From the NCBI GenBank assembly GCA_025201375.1, contig JAIWZP010000077.1, positions 50,628 through 114,627 on the forward strand: a DNA stretch of 64,000 nucleotides, written 5' to 3'. Below the pieces are notes generated by a model that made no database searches, was not told the DNA's origin, and saw only the letters and a list, made by a program, of their open reading frames with translations. This document shows positions 49,851 through 61,394 of the stretch, one piece after another (the stretch's first letter is position 1; every line of letters begins with the position of its first letter). Position numbers and translations under genes: made by a program. The DNA is from Gongronella butleri. Lineage: Eukaryota; Mucoromycota; Mucoromycetes; Mucorales; Cunninghamellaceae.

Positions 49851-50310
49851 AAAATAAGCATTGGCCAATTGGGGAGAATCTGATCACCGAGGATGATACT
49901 TTTTGATCATGCGAAATCGTGAGTGGAGAGAGAGGGGGGGGCGGGCAAAAGGGAGGGAGAGAGGGCAAAATGGTGTGCGTATGTGCAAAAATGTGTGTGG
50001 CTATTTTTCCTCTCTCCTTTTTTTTTTTTTTTTGCCTTTCTTTGCTTACAATCTGCTTTTTGCTGCTCGTTTCATCTTCCTCATCTTTTGGGATCTTTAG
50101 TGTCGCAGCCTCAAATCCGGGCGAAAAAATAAACATGTTTTGAAACTCGCGCTCGCGCATGTCGTCAGGGAAGCCGACCACGAAGATGGTGGCAATTTCC
50201 TCGTGAGTCGTCAATGGATGGTTCATGTAGGGCGGTGGTGTACATGGTGGATAGGCAGTGCTGAGCGACGGATCGCATCGGTTGTACATTGCGCTGCTGA
50301 GGGCGGACAT
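49129..50310 (-). CDS. RRM RNA-binding protein, Whi3/Scw1/RBPMS-like
   Basis: Exons 50310-50050 and 49800-49129 give 310 residues. One RNA recognition motif spans about 37-122: RNP2 is TIFVVGFP, RNP1 is IGFAKFRT, and the intron falls just before RNP1. The RRM resembles the Whi3/Scw1 fungal and RBPMS/couch potato animal group, which bind mRNAs and affect growth, morphology or cell size. The rest is low complexity: Asn/Ser runs, Pro runs, a polyalanine stretch and HTHTR. The intron contains a 32-base A-run (sense T-run) before the acceptor. An earlier in-frame ATG at 50460 sits before a homopolymer-rich stretch and was not chosen. Confidence 0.82.
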
Positions 50311-51592
50311 GGAAGAAATCGCGCGCGCGAAATGCCGATTTTTTTTTTTTTTTTTTTTTTTGCCTTGGCGTCGATCAATTGGCTTGGAGGTAGGAGACCC
50401 TTTTTTGTAAAAAAGAGGACACGGCAATGGCTGGTGTTTTTGTTTCTTTTCCGGCGCCAATCAAAGAAAACTCGTTTGAAAAGACAGGCGACGTGGACAA
50501 GAGGATTTAAAAAAAAAGTATTAAGGAGAAAGAAGAAGAAGAAAAAAAGAGGGAGCAACCAAAAACAATCAATTGTCGTCGAAAATGCGCCATCGATCAT
50601 GATCACACACTCTTTTGTGTGATGCTGCGTACCTATCATTGCCACACACGCACACTCACCACTCAGACACACACACACACACACACTCATAACACACATA
50701 CGCTATCCAGCCCATGCCAGTGGTTGTCATGCCAAAAAAGGGCTTGTTTGAGAAAATATCAAACGTCAGGTGCTTCCGTCATTTTCACACGTCTAGACGG
50801 TACACAAAAACAATGCGATTCCTCCCGAAGGGTGATTCATTTCCATCAAGGTCCAATTGTTGTCAACAAAAATTAGGGAGACAAGGAAGGCCCGGCTCAA
50901 GTTGCACGGATCATGTGATTCACCACCCTTGGGCTGCCCAATGTTGCCCAATAGCCATCACCCAAAACACGCTGGGCTTGGCGTACACCATATCCACCAT
51001 GGGCCGCGTCCACGCCACGTCCTCGTCGCGATAGGAACCAAGAAAGAAAAAAAAAAAAAGGAGTGCACCCCCTTTTTTTCTTCACATTGACGCGTTTCTG
51101 AGCTTCCATGAATGCTCAATTGGTCTGCATTGGCCCTCGCAGGTCATTCAATTGCAGCAAACCCTTTTTTTTCTGTCCTTTTTGCTCGTCCCGGGCTCGT
51201 GACGCCATAAACGAACGATAAAATAGGGATGCAGGTGCCACTTAATCGTCGGCTCGTCCATGCATGTTGCATCGTTGACACAATTCAGGGCCAGACCGCA
51301 CGCACGTGGCCTGCTGGGCCACCAATGGCTCCCATGGGCTGGGACAGGGTCCGACGAAACGCGTAAAAAAAAAAAAGAGAGAGAGAGAAAAATTCGAGGA
51401 GCAAAGAATAGTTTCCCGATATTGGCATTGCAGAGAGGTCGCATAAAGGCATTTGGATTTACCTGTTTCCAGGTTCAAAGGGTGAGAACGGCACGGAGAA
51501 CGCATAAAAAAAAAACGAATGTGACGCGACGCGTCCGATCCCAAAAAGCTTTTTATTGATGAATTTTGTAGATAGGATGTGTAAGAAATCGT
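50311..51592. other. Intergenic region with a (CA)n repeat
   Basis: About 1.3 kb between two minus-strand genes. It holds the RRM gene promoter and the 3' region of the transporter. A CA-rich microsatellite lies at 50641-50700. The frame at 51242-51544 (minus) is not supported. Confidence 0.5.
50641..50700. repeat. (CA)n/(ACAC) microsatellite
   Basis: CA-rich stretch with an uninterrupted ACACACAC core (about 50671-50686). Confidence 0.85.
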
Positions 51593-52045
51593 TTATAGGT
51601 AGTCGGCCAGGGTGAAATAAAGCACGACCATGCCGACAGTGACCAGAATGCAGGCAAGAAATGCCTGCATGCCCGTCAATGGGTCTCTGGGCGGCGGTGT
51701 GTACAACAATGGCTTGGTGTCGTCCATGGGGCGGCCAAAATAGAGTCGCAGGTACATGATGCCCGGCAACAGAAAGCCTAGATTGGGGGAGGGGAGCCCA
51801 ATTGGCTGCGTTAGTCATGTGGATGAGCCGATTTTACGAATTTTACCAAGCATCATGGTGGACACTCCGCCAAGAATATCAAAGACGGTGCCAAGGGACG
51901 TGAGCGTTGCGCCGAAATACAGGATGGGCATAAAGAGGAGGCATGTGGTCAGCTTGTGGTCCATGTCGCTTGGCACCTGGCCGTGCTTGAACTTGCCACG
52001 CAAGGCCTGGAGCGCGTCCCGACACGGATAGATGCATGTTCTAGA

Positions 52046-52078
<33 letters not shown>

Positions 52079-53367
52079 AGCGGATCAGGGCCAATGGCTT
52101 TTCAAAAAAAAAAAAAAAAAGGATTTACGGGATAGTGATCATGAGAAACGTGGCGAGCGCAAGGCGAACCATATTGATGCAAGCATCGTCCAAAGGGAAA
52201 TTGAGCAAGACATTCTCTTTGACATCTTTTCCAAAGCACAGGTAGCCGAGGACGGCAAACGCGAAATTAAACACGTACGCGAGCGTGGTCGCAATGCAAG
52301 AAATCAACAGCCACGTGGATGGCCGCTGATCGCGCGTGCTTAAATACAAGCCAAAGATGTTTTGCGAGCAGCCAAATGCCAGTGCCATGATCGCCACACC
52401 CTTGAACATGTCATTGGACACGGGCATCACCTCGAGGTCCAAGTCTTGCCACCGCGGAACATAGTGGTGCAGCCGAACCATGACGCCAATCTGCATGATT
52501 GGCAGGAAAATCACGGACAATGCCGACCATTTGGCAAGTCGTGCTGGCGAGCGAGGCAGGCTCAGAGGGAGACCCTGCAACAAGAGTGAGTATCGCGTCA
52601 ATGGCACAAAAAAAGAAACAAAAAAAAAATTTTTTTTTGTTACAAAAGCGAGACCAAAAACAAAAACAACGGTGGTGCGGTGCGCCAAAAAAGGGTATTG
52701 AGGGAGATAATATTGGGAGAGTCCGCATACGATGTCGGCAAGCACTAAATATTAGCCCATTGACGTGAGTGACGCGTAAAAAAGTATAAAATTAGCCTAA
52801 TGGCCGTTCTTTTTCACGCTCTTACTGATGTAGTAGGAGACACCGGTGACCAATGTGTGAAAGAGGAGAATAAAATTGCAGATGGGATGGCCAAAGCGAC
52901 CGAGGAGCATAGCACACAAATCGGCAAGGCTGTAACAATTGGTGTGGATGCCGCAATCGACGGTCAAGGAAATGGCCATGCAGCTCAGAAACCCAATGAT
53001 CACCGAGCATGCCAGTCCAAGCCAAAAGCCGCACAAATGAATAGCAAATGGTAGCCCAATGATGCCGCTATGTTTTAAAAAAAAAAGACGCCAATTGAGG
53101 GATTTGTCGCTTTTTGTACCACCCAAGACCGTGACGCGTAAACGCTTGACGCGTCGCTTTCCTCATCGTCTGCACAATGTCTTACCTGCCCATCATGGCA
53201 TTGAGCAAGTTCATAGATGAGGCGGAGATGGACGCGGTGCCAAAGCCTGGGAGTGTGGTCTGCATGGCGTCGGCGTCGATGGGCACTGCCTGGATGGTGC
53301 TTGGTGATAATGCGCCCGATTCCAAGATGGATTTACTTGCCTCGGCCACGCGCATCTTTGTTGTCAT
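51593..53367 (-). CDS. Amino acid transporter, AAAP family (SLC38/AVT-like)
   Basis: Membrane amino acid/proton or sodium symporter. Exons 53367-53186, 53067-52826, 52744-52644, 52574-52129, 52040-51847 and 51777-51593 give 449 residues and about 11 hydrophobic segments. Helix 1 carries LLNAMMGSGIIGLPFA, the AAAP signature, split by the first intron. Other family features are the cytosolic-to-membrane YLCFG in helix 7-8 and the C-terminal LLPGIMYLRLYFG. Plasma membrane or vacuole cannot be told apart. The third intron (52643-52575) is 69 bases and stop-free, so its retention would be tolerated in frame. Confidence 0.88.
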
Positions 53368-54252
53368 AGGAAAAAAAGGTAAAAAAGGAATGAAAAAGAC
53401 GAGAAAAAAAGAAAAATAATCGAGCTGCGCGTCCTTTTTTTTATAAATGCGGCATTGGATCTCATGTTGATCCCGGCCATGGGTCCTTTGCCGCCCACAC
53501 GGAAGCAAGTCCATGCACATGGATCTCGACAAATGTTTGTCTTTTTCTTTTTTTTCCTGCGACCTCCTTGATTGCCTGGACTCAGTGGACAACCTGTATA
53601 AACAAAGCCATCTTTCTCTTCTTTTTTCAGGTGTATGAGTGATGAGTGCTTCATTCGCATCAATTGGCGAGCTTAATTTGACGTGTGTCTGCGCGCACAA
53701 CCACGCTACAATGCCATCAAGAACATGCAAAAAAAAAGATGAGCTACCCACATCTCGCCCAGTCCCAAAACGCCCAATTGATAGCGTGAGGGGCTACGAG
53801 TGGCCAAAGCCTGCTGTTATCATGACTCAAGGTACAAATAAAAAAAAAAGATGAAACGAGGATGCAAGATCATTTGCTTGATCATAAACAAAACAGCTCA
53901 ATTTCACGCGTGCTCCGGCAAATGTGTCTCTCTGCGTCCTTTTTTTTATCATTTTCACCTCCGCTTGGCACCAATTGGAGCTTTTAGATCGAGTGGCACA
54001 AACCGTGTCCGTGACTTTGACAGGATTGTGGCCGTAAAAAGACCGGACACGCCGTCATGACAAGGTCATTTGTCTGAAACACGCGACACGGTGCAAGGTG
54101 GCGGGGAAAAGCCAGCGGTGCCTGGCAAAAAAAAAAAAAAAAAACTTGGGAGCAAAGCTCGCGGAGCTAAAAATGCCCAAAGAAGGCCCTGGTCCGGCAT
54201 TTTTGGCAATTCGTCAATTCTTTCCTGGTCACTTTTTACTTTTTTTTTGCAT
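53368..54252. other. Divergent promoter region, transporter and ArgRS
   Basis: 885 bases between the divergent transporter and arginyl-tRNA synthetase genes; no gene recognised. An 18-base A-run sits at 54127-54144. Confidence 0.5.
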
Positions 54253-56140
54253 ATGATCTCGACGGCGCAGCTTGTACGCGACGCAATCGGCAAGCAAGTA
54301 GCCAAACAGACGGCATGCACCGACACTCAGGTTGCTCGTTTCCTGGGCATGCCAAAAACCGGGCGAAAAGCCCAATTTACGCTGCCACTGCCGCGTATGA
54401 AACCTTTTCTCCAGCCAAACCAGGATCTCTCCCTTCTTGTAAGCACAAGCGCACCATCACGCCCGCTTAGCACGGCTCGTTTGGGCTCTCTTCGGCACTT
54501 TCAACGCGTCTCAATACTCATTGGTTCTTTTTTTTTTTTTGCGCGATTTTTTTTTAAAATACCAGGCCTCAGCCAAGCCTTGGGTGGAATCTGTATTGCA
54601 GCAAGGCGCGTTTTTGCAATTTAACGTGGCGCTTCCCCTTTATATTCGGCACACACTGCAGCAGGTGCACTCGGAGCAAGCGCGCTATGGCACGCGTGCG
54701 CGCAATGGGTCGACGGTGGTGGTGGACTACAGCTCACCCAACATTGCCAAGCCGTTTCACGCGGGACACCTGCGCAGCACGATCATTGGCCATTTTATTG
54801 CGAGTTCGCACGCGGCAATGGGGTACGACGTAGTCGGGATCAACTATTTGGGTGATTGGGGCAAACAGTATGGTCTTCTTGCTGTCGGGTACGATCGCAC
54901 GGGCGATGCGGCCGAATTGGCGCGCGATCCGATCCAGCACCTGTACAACGTGTACGTGGATGTGAATCGCGCCGCCGAGCATGACGCGACCATCGACGAG
55001 GCGGCCAAGCGGCATTTCCGGCGGATGGAGCAAGGCGACGCGGCCGTCCTCGCGCAATGGCAACAATTCCGTGATTTGAGCATCGAATCGTACAAAACCG
55101 TGTATCAGCGGCTGGGCATCCAATTCGACGTGTTTGGTGGCGAGTCGCAGGCTGAGCCTTTCCTCAACGACGTGTACAGCCAATTGGACGCGAAATCATT
55201 GCTGGACAAACAGGACGACGGCCGCTACATTGTCGATCTGGACAAACATATGCCCAACAGCGGCCTGGGCCAAGCCGTCCTAAGGCGGCAGGACGGCACA
55301 TCGCTGTATTTAACACGCGACCTCGCCACTTTAATCCTCAGGACCAAAAAATACAACGTTGACAAGGCCATCTACACCATTGGCGCCGAGCAATCGCTCC
55401 ATATGCAGCAATTGTTTGCCATTTGGCGTCTGATGACCGGAAATTCGAATCTCGATCTGCACCACGCGTCGTTTGGCCGCGTCCACGGCATGTCCACGCG
55501 CAAGGGCAACGTCGTCTTTTTGCAGCAGATCCTCGACCAGGCCAAATCCGCGATGCGCGTCAACATGGAGCAAGACACGCGAAAATACGACGAGCTGCGC
55601 GCCGAGGGTATTGCCGTGCCCTGCAATGGCTCGCGGCTGTTTGGGGACGCCGCCGTCGACTATGTGGCGGACAAGCTTGGCGCATCGGCTGTGATTATCC
55701 AAGATTTGGCAGCCAAGCGCGTTAAAAACTACGATTTTGCGTGGGACCGCATGCTTCAGGCGCGCGGGTATACGGGCGTGTTTCTACAATTCACACACGC
55801 GCGTCTGTGCGGCATTGAGCGGCACGCAGGCATCCCTGTGGAACCAATCGACGATATTTCGTCCCTTGTCGCGTCCGACGCCGCCATCGACCTTGCGCTG
55901 ACCATCTCCCAATACCCCGACATTCTGCAGCAGGCCTGCGACGCCATGGAGCCCAGCACACTCGTCCAATACCTCTTCCGCCTGGCACACAGCGTTGGCC
56001 AGGCTGCAACGTCTCTACACGTCAAAAATGAGCCTGATCTCGCCGTTGCAAAGGCTCGCCTGCTCCTCTTTGCCTCGGCACGCACCACCCTCGCCAATGG
56101 CCTCGGGCTTCTGGGCATTAAACCATTGGAACGTATTTAG
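54253..56140 (+). CDS. Arginyl-tRNA synthetase
   Basis: Charges tRNA-Arg. Exons 54253-54438 and 54566-56140 give 586 residues. The HIGH-type motif is HAGH (127-130) within SSPNIAKPFHAGHLRS, and the KMSK-type loop is MSTRKG (371-376), both typical of class I ArgRS. The C-terminal domain ends with the family-like LLGIKPLERI. The start at 54253 opens MISTAQLVRDAIGKQVAKQ; a single gene could serve cytosol and mitochondria as in yeast, but no strong presequence is visible. Coding GC is higher than in the flanking region after its stop. Confidence 0.95.
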
Positions 56141-57150
56141 AACAACTTTAGAAATTTTTATTTTTGCAATACTGTACGTATCGCCTGCTGGAAAAATACA
56201 CTTTTTGCTTCACGCACGATGCAGATTCTGTGCACCTTCTGTAGTCGTACCTACTTCCTGCGCCTACTGTATCATACTGTACGTATAAAATAAATTTGGT
56301 GAGAATGTTACTGTAAATCAAGCAAGTAGTAGTGTGACGCGTGCGATATGATATGTACCGTAGCCACCAGGGGTCGTTTTCGTTTTGTCCCTGATTTCAT
56401 GCAAATAAAAGAAAAGAGCATTTTCTCAGGACGCCTGAGTGATCCGATTTCTGAAAAAAAAAGCTTCTTCATGACATCGTTGGAGTTTGTGCTCTTCAAC
56501 CTCTATGATATACAGTATATGATATGATACTGTACAGTACTGTACAGTAGCTCAAATACTATACGTACAGTACGTACTGTACAGTACAGTACTGTTTTCA
56601 CGCATTCAATCTTCCGCAAGGTGAAAAATATCAATCAGCACGATTCTCATCCGTTTTGGATTTTTGCACACAAATAATAAATAAAGCGTTGATCCGCCCA
56701 CCATGTTTCGACCTCAGTGGGCAGAAACGGACGCGTGCTATGATACAGTGTCGTTTCCATGCCTGAAACGGTGAAACAACCTCGCGCTACATTGCACAAA
56801 AACGTACACATTACATACTACTGTAGCCTTTTAAAAACGAAGAGCCTGTTTTTCAAACTTTGTCGCTCGGCCTGTTGTGCCTCCAGAAATTTTTTTACAG
56901 TCTACTTGCCCGCTAATGAAAAATGCATCGCGGCGTAAACTTTGGTCCAGTGCTCAGGACGGGCTCGCCCGATTTTTTTTGGACTCGAAAATGCCAAAAC
57001 CCTCGGATTTGTAGTATTTTGCATTCATCTCGCCACCTGCAAGCAAGGCCGACCCCGCTCAAAAATACTACTGTACCTGCATTGCATTCAACGCGAAATT
57101 TGCAATAAAAAAAGCTTAAAACCGCAATGCGCTACGACCACTTTTTAAAA

Positions 57151-57245
57151 ATTCAGGGGTCACACATTCAAACTCAGAAGATGCCAAATTTGGGAATTAA
57201 AAAATTCAGGGGTCACACATTCAAATCCAGAAATGCCAAATTTGA
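57151..57245. repeat. Two-copy direct repeat, 53-bp period
   Basis: The text ATTCAGGGGTCACACATTCA, continuing through CAGAA and ATGCCAAATTTG, occurs at 57151 and again at 57204 with small differences. Confidence 0.85.
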
Positions 57246-58152
57246 AAAATTTTGAACTCCGAGTGATCAATGCATCCCAAACAGGTAACTCCGACGATTT
57301 GCTGTAGGCAGACAAAATGGCAGGTCGTCGCCCAAAGTTAAGAAAAGTACCCAAAGAGTGATGCATGAACGGCGATCGACTGAGAAAAGTGCCTACTGTA
57401 CTTCGGTGCAATTTTTTTTTTTGCAAAAATTTAAGGTTTGAGACTTCCAAATTTGGTAGCGTGAATTGCATGGAATTTTATTTTTTTAATTTTTTATTTT
57501 TTTATTTGGCACATTTTCGTGCGCCGGGTGGTGGTGGTGGTGGGCTGCCGCCACTTGCAGAAATGACGGATGCGAAATTCTCAAACCCAAGCTGGAGCGC
57601 TGCAAGTCATTCCATTATACAGTAGAGGCTTTGCCCCCTTGTTTGTTACAGTAGTAGGTATCATACGTACGTACTGTAAAACTGGAATTAATACTGTAAA
57701 AATCACAGGTTGACTTATACTGTACCGTACAGTACAGTACAGTACTGTACTGTACAGTAATCCAATGTTTGATCGACATTCTTTGCAAGCATGCAAAGTT
57801 CGTCCTCCATTGGTGGGCGCGCAAACAATCAGGAAATGATGACACGCGGGTGCGTCTCTTTTTACATACTGTAGAACTGTACGGTACTGTATCGGTGCCA
57901 TTTTCACCACCGCGATCCAGAAAATATTTTGAGAGAAGACCGTGAAGGATTGTGGACATGTCAAGATTTTGGAATTCATCTGTACGTAGTACGTACAACG
58001 ACCCAGTCGGCCTCCGGTTTTCAACGTCGTCGTCGTCTTGTTGAAGGCTTGAAGCAAGGCGCGACGAAATACAGTACAGTATCATAATCACAGGTTCACA
58101 GCTCACAACAGGAGGGCAAAGATTGAGAGACAATCAAACCATGAGTTGTGTT

Positions 58153-58621
58153 TAGGGATGTTAAATCGAGAATCTCGCTCGAAAATCTCGAGGGTTCGAG
58201 ACGAGATCGAGACGATCGAGACGACTTGAATCTCGCTCGTCTCGATCGACAAGAAAGTAAAATCTCGCTTGTCTCGCTCGAATAATCTCGAACAAAAAAA
58301 TTAGGTTAGGTGTAATGTTTCATCATGTATTTTAGATTAGTGGTGTGGTGCAATGGGAAAAAGCTTTGTCTTGGCACTCAGGATGTGAAAGGTTCAACTC
58401 TTGTCTTTGTGTCGACTTTTTTGGTGGATTTTTTCACCCCACCAGACAAAGTTTTGAAGAAAAATGCTCGAGTTTTGTCATGTGACATTCTCGAATCTCG
58501 CTCGAATCTCGCTCGATCTCGACCAGGAGAATCTCGATCGAGATCGAGATGACCCAGAATTTTGTTGAGACGAGACGAGACAAGGTGAATCTCGTCTCGC
58601 TCGCTCGAATTAACAACCCTA
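58153..58621. mobile_element. Non-autonomous hAT-type MITE, 469 bp
   Basis: Terminal inverted repeats TAGGGATGTTAAATCGAG (left) and TAGGGTTGTTAATTCGAG (right, reverse complement) match at 16 of 18 positions and resemble hAT termini (TAGGG...). The element is flanked by a perfect 8-bp duplication GTTGTGTT (58145-58152 and 58622-58629), the hAT target-site length. The subterminal 150 bases on both sides are packed with CTCG/GAGC/GATC words, as in hAT subterminal transposase-binding arrays. No transposase is encoded, so it would need one in trans. A tRNA-like A/B box pair lies in its centre. Confidence 0.9.
58346..58401 (+). other. tRNA-like A box and B box pair inside the MITE
   Basis: TGGTGCAATGG (58346-58356) resembles a Pol III A box, and GGTTCAACTCT (58391-58401) matches 9 of 11 positions of the B-box consensus. 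Their spacing (45 bases) equals that in a tRNA. An imperfect stem-loop, TCTTG/CAGGA, lies where an anticodon arm would be. The acceptor and T stems do not pair, so this is not a functional tRNA; it may be a SINE head or a decayed tRNA, or chance. Confidence 0.35.
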
Positions 58622-58909
58622 GTTGTGTTGGGCTGTTGGCACTTGGCATCACTTGATTAGTGACAATTCTTATCATACTGTACATACAGTAAAAACGATG
58701 CATGTCTCCAAAACGGCCTGATCAACCTCCGGTTTTTTTATTTTTCTTTCAAAGAAAAGCGTTGAAATTGCTAAGTGGCAAAGTTTGGTGACAATCGAGT
58801 CACGATTTTGCCTAGAAATGATATTTTTCCTGTACAAAACACACTGCAACTTAAAGTATGATGATATCATATACAGTATGCAGTATGTACAGTATCATAA
58901 TTTTGAGTA

Positions 58910-61394
58910 ATGTCGGATTTCTCACCTTGGGACGCGTCTGCGAGAGGAAGAAGCAGGTAAGCGGGCAATGAAATTGGGGGTGGAACCTGCTGCTCGCATT
59001 TTTTTGTTCCTCTTTCGTCTTTTCCCCCATTGATCCCCCTCTTTTTTTTTTTTGACAGACGGCCATCGTCAAGAGTGTGAGTGGAAGCGTACAAGCTGTT
59101 TTCAGGGCATTGTCTCACCCCCTCTTCCTTCAAAATAGAGCAATGCACGGTAGAGACGCGGGCAAGAAAAATGCGTTCCAGCGCCACAAAGAAGATGCCA
59201 GCTTGCGCGAGCAGGTAGGTGAACAGCACGATTTGATCGATCGACACGCGCGGTCTTACATTTTTCACGGGGCAATAGCAAGCACATGAGGAGACATCCA
59301 GGGTGTACCAAGAGTTTGTCGCGTCGTTTGAAGCAAAAGAGTATGCGACGGGCACGACGGGCTTTGTCAAGGCGGCCTCATCGTCACGTGGCACCGGCAA
59401 CAGCACATTCCAGCCCATGACCTTTGTCAAGGCCGGCGGCGCGCAGCAAGCGGAAGCGGCGGCACCTTCCAAGAGGCCATACGAAAAGATGAGCACCATA
59501 TCTACGCTCGATGATCACGTGCCGCCCGCGGAAATTAGCAACACGGGCGCGCCAAAGGGCAAAAAATTGCGCCAAATGGACACGTTCCTGGAGGAGCTTA
59601 AAAGGTAAAGGTGGCATTGTACGCGCCGATGGGTTTCTCACCACGAATTTTTCCGTGTGGGGGGACGTGGGGGAACAGACAGCAAGAAAATCGTAGCAAG
59701 GGCATGGACATCAGCGGTGGCAGCGACGATCGGCCGAGCGCGTCTGACGCGCACACGACGAATTTGTTCCTTTCGGATCTCAGTGCGTCGGTGACAGAAC
59801 AGCAATTGTGCCACACCTTTGGTGTGTATGGCCCGATCGCGTCTGTCAAGATCATGCGGCCGCGCGCCGACGATCCGACAGACCGCAAGCGCATCTGTGG
59901 CTTTGTCAGCTTCATGCGACGTGATCATGCTGCCGCTGCCCTCGAGCATCTCGATGGCACTGTCCTCGAGGGCAAAACTATCAAGGCTGGATGGGGCAAG
60001 CCCGTGCCACTGCCGCCCGTCCCCTACTTTAGTAAGTGCAAAAGAAAACAGTGTGCCCGGATGACGAATTGACACGCTTTTTATCATCACCCTGCAGTGA
60101 TGCCACCCAAACCTGCTCAACCAGAAAGACGCCGCTTTCCATTCACTGCCCAATTGGTTCCTCAGGCGAATGTACGTCGCAAAAAAAAAAAAAAGTGGTC
60201 AGAGCGCGTCCGTTCATCTCCAATTTTTTCTTGTTTTTGTTCATTAGGGCCGCGAGCGCCCCGAGATCAACGTGCGCTTTCCCAAGAATAATCGCACCGT
60301 GCGCATTATCCATCGCATGATCGAACGCATTGTCAAGTATGGCCCCAAGTTTGAGGTAAAAATTGAAAAAAAACATCCCAAATGCCCTATTGACCCCCTA
60401 TTTTTCGCCTGCTTAGGGCATGATCATGCGACGCGAGCACGGCAATCCACAATTTCGCTTTTTGTTTGATCACACGGTATTACCCTAGTTCAATTGGAGC
60501 GCGTTTCGATGGTCTCTGACACGTCCATTTCTTTTTTTTTTTCTGCAGTGTGACGACCATGTATATTATCGATGGCGGCTATACTCGATCTTTCAAGGTG
60601 ACACGCCACAGGCATGGCAAACGGAGCCGTTCCAGATGTACGACGATGGCGTGTGGTGGATCCCGCCGCGAATTCCGGACATTCCCTTTGATGAAGACGT
60701 AAGACGCAACATGAAAAGTTGTCATTGGCCACTCACTCTTTTTTTTATTTTTCTTCCCAGGGCCCCACGGACCTGTCGTGGGACTCTGACGACGAGGCGG
60801 CAGAGCGCGGGCGTCTTGGCCTTGGCAAGGGCCAATTGGGCAAGATTGGACGTGAGCGGTACGAGGTTTTGCTGCGGCAGGTGACACTGCAGCGCGGGAC
60901 GATTGCCAAGGCAATGGCGTTTGCCATTGAGCGCGCCGATGCGCACGACGATGTGATCAAGCTCACGGTCAAGGCGGTCGTCGCGCCAGGCGCGTCGGTC
61001 ACGGCCAAGATCGCGCGGCTCTTCCTCGTTTCCGACATTTTGCACAACAGTGGCGTCCACGTCACCAATGCCTGGCGCTACCGCGAGGGATTTGCTCACC
61101 ATTTGCCAGACATCTTTGCTCACCTCCACGACATCTATCGGTCCATCTCGGCGCGGCTCAAAGCCGAGCAATTCAGGGTAGAAACAAGAAAAAGAAAACG
61201 ACGCGGTGTCATGGAAAAAAAAAGGACGAAACGTACAGCGACTGACCCATCTTCTTGTCTTTTTCTATGCACAGAGATACGTCATGACGGTGCTTGGCGC
61301 TTGGGAAACGTGGATGTTGTTCCCCAAACACGAGATCGAGCGTCTCAAGGGCATTTTTACCGCCGATGCCAGTCAAAAGCACGCAAGCACGTGA
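58910..61394 (+). CDS. U2SURP: U2 snRNP-associated SURP-domain protein (U2SURP/SR140)
   Basis: Splicing factor of the 17S U2 snRNP. Eleven exons: 58910-58956, an 18-base micro-exon 59059-59076, 59139-59214, 59279-59604, 59679-60031, 60097-60171, 60249-60355, 60417-60476, 60549-60698, 60761-61177 and 61275-61394, giving 582 residues. Order: a short Arg/Ser N-terminus, RVYQEFVASFEA (the family's IYEEFLAAFE box), an RRM (about 183-263) with TNLFLSDL, a SURP/SWAP module (about 312-365) with GNPQFRFLFDHT followed by VYYRWRLYSIFQGD, and a CID-type domain (about 430-570) with ARLFLVSDILHNSGVHVTNA. The long RS-rich tail of the animal protein is absent. The N-terminal three exons are the least certain part; acceptor choice at exon 4 could shift by four codons. 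Confidence 0.9.

Larger units (their letters stand above)
56141..58909. repeat. Intergenic block dense in TACTGTA/TACGTA words
   Basis: The whole space between ArgRS and U2SURP holds repeated palindrome-prone words TACTGTA, TACAGTA, GTACAGTAC and TACGTA. Dense clusters lie at about 56500-56597, 57612-57770, 57866-57895, 58067-58085 and 58670-58690, the last one being at 58870-58900, just before the U2SURP start. Such clusters are not seen in the other intergenic regions, apart from one similar word near 40180. It also contains a 53-bp direct repeat and a MITE. No gene is supported. Confidence 0.75.
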
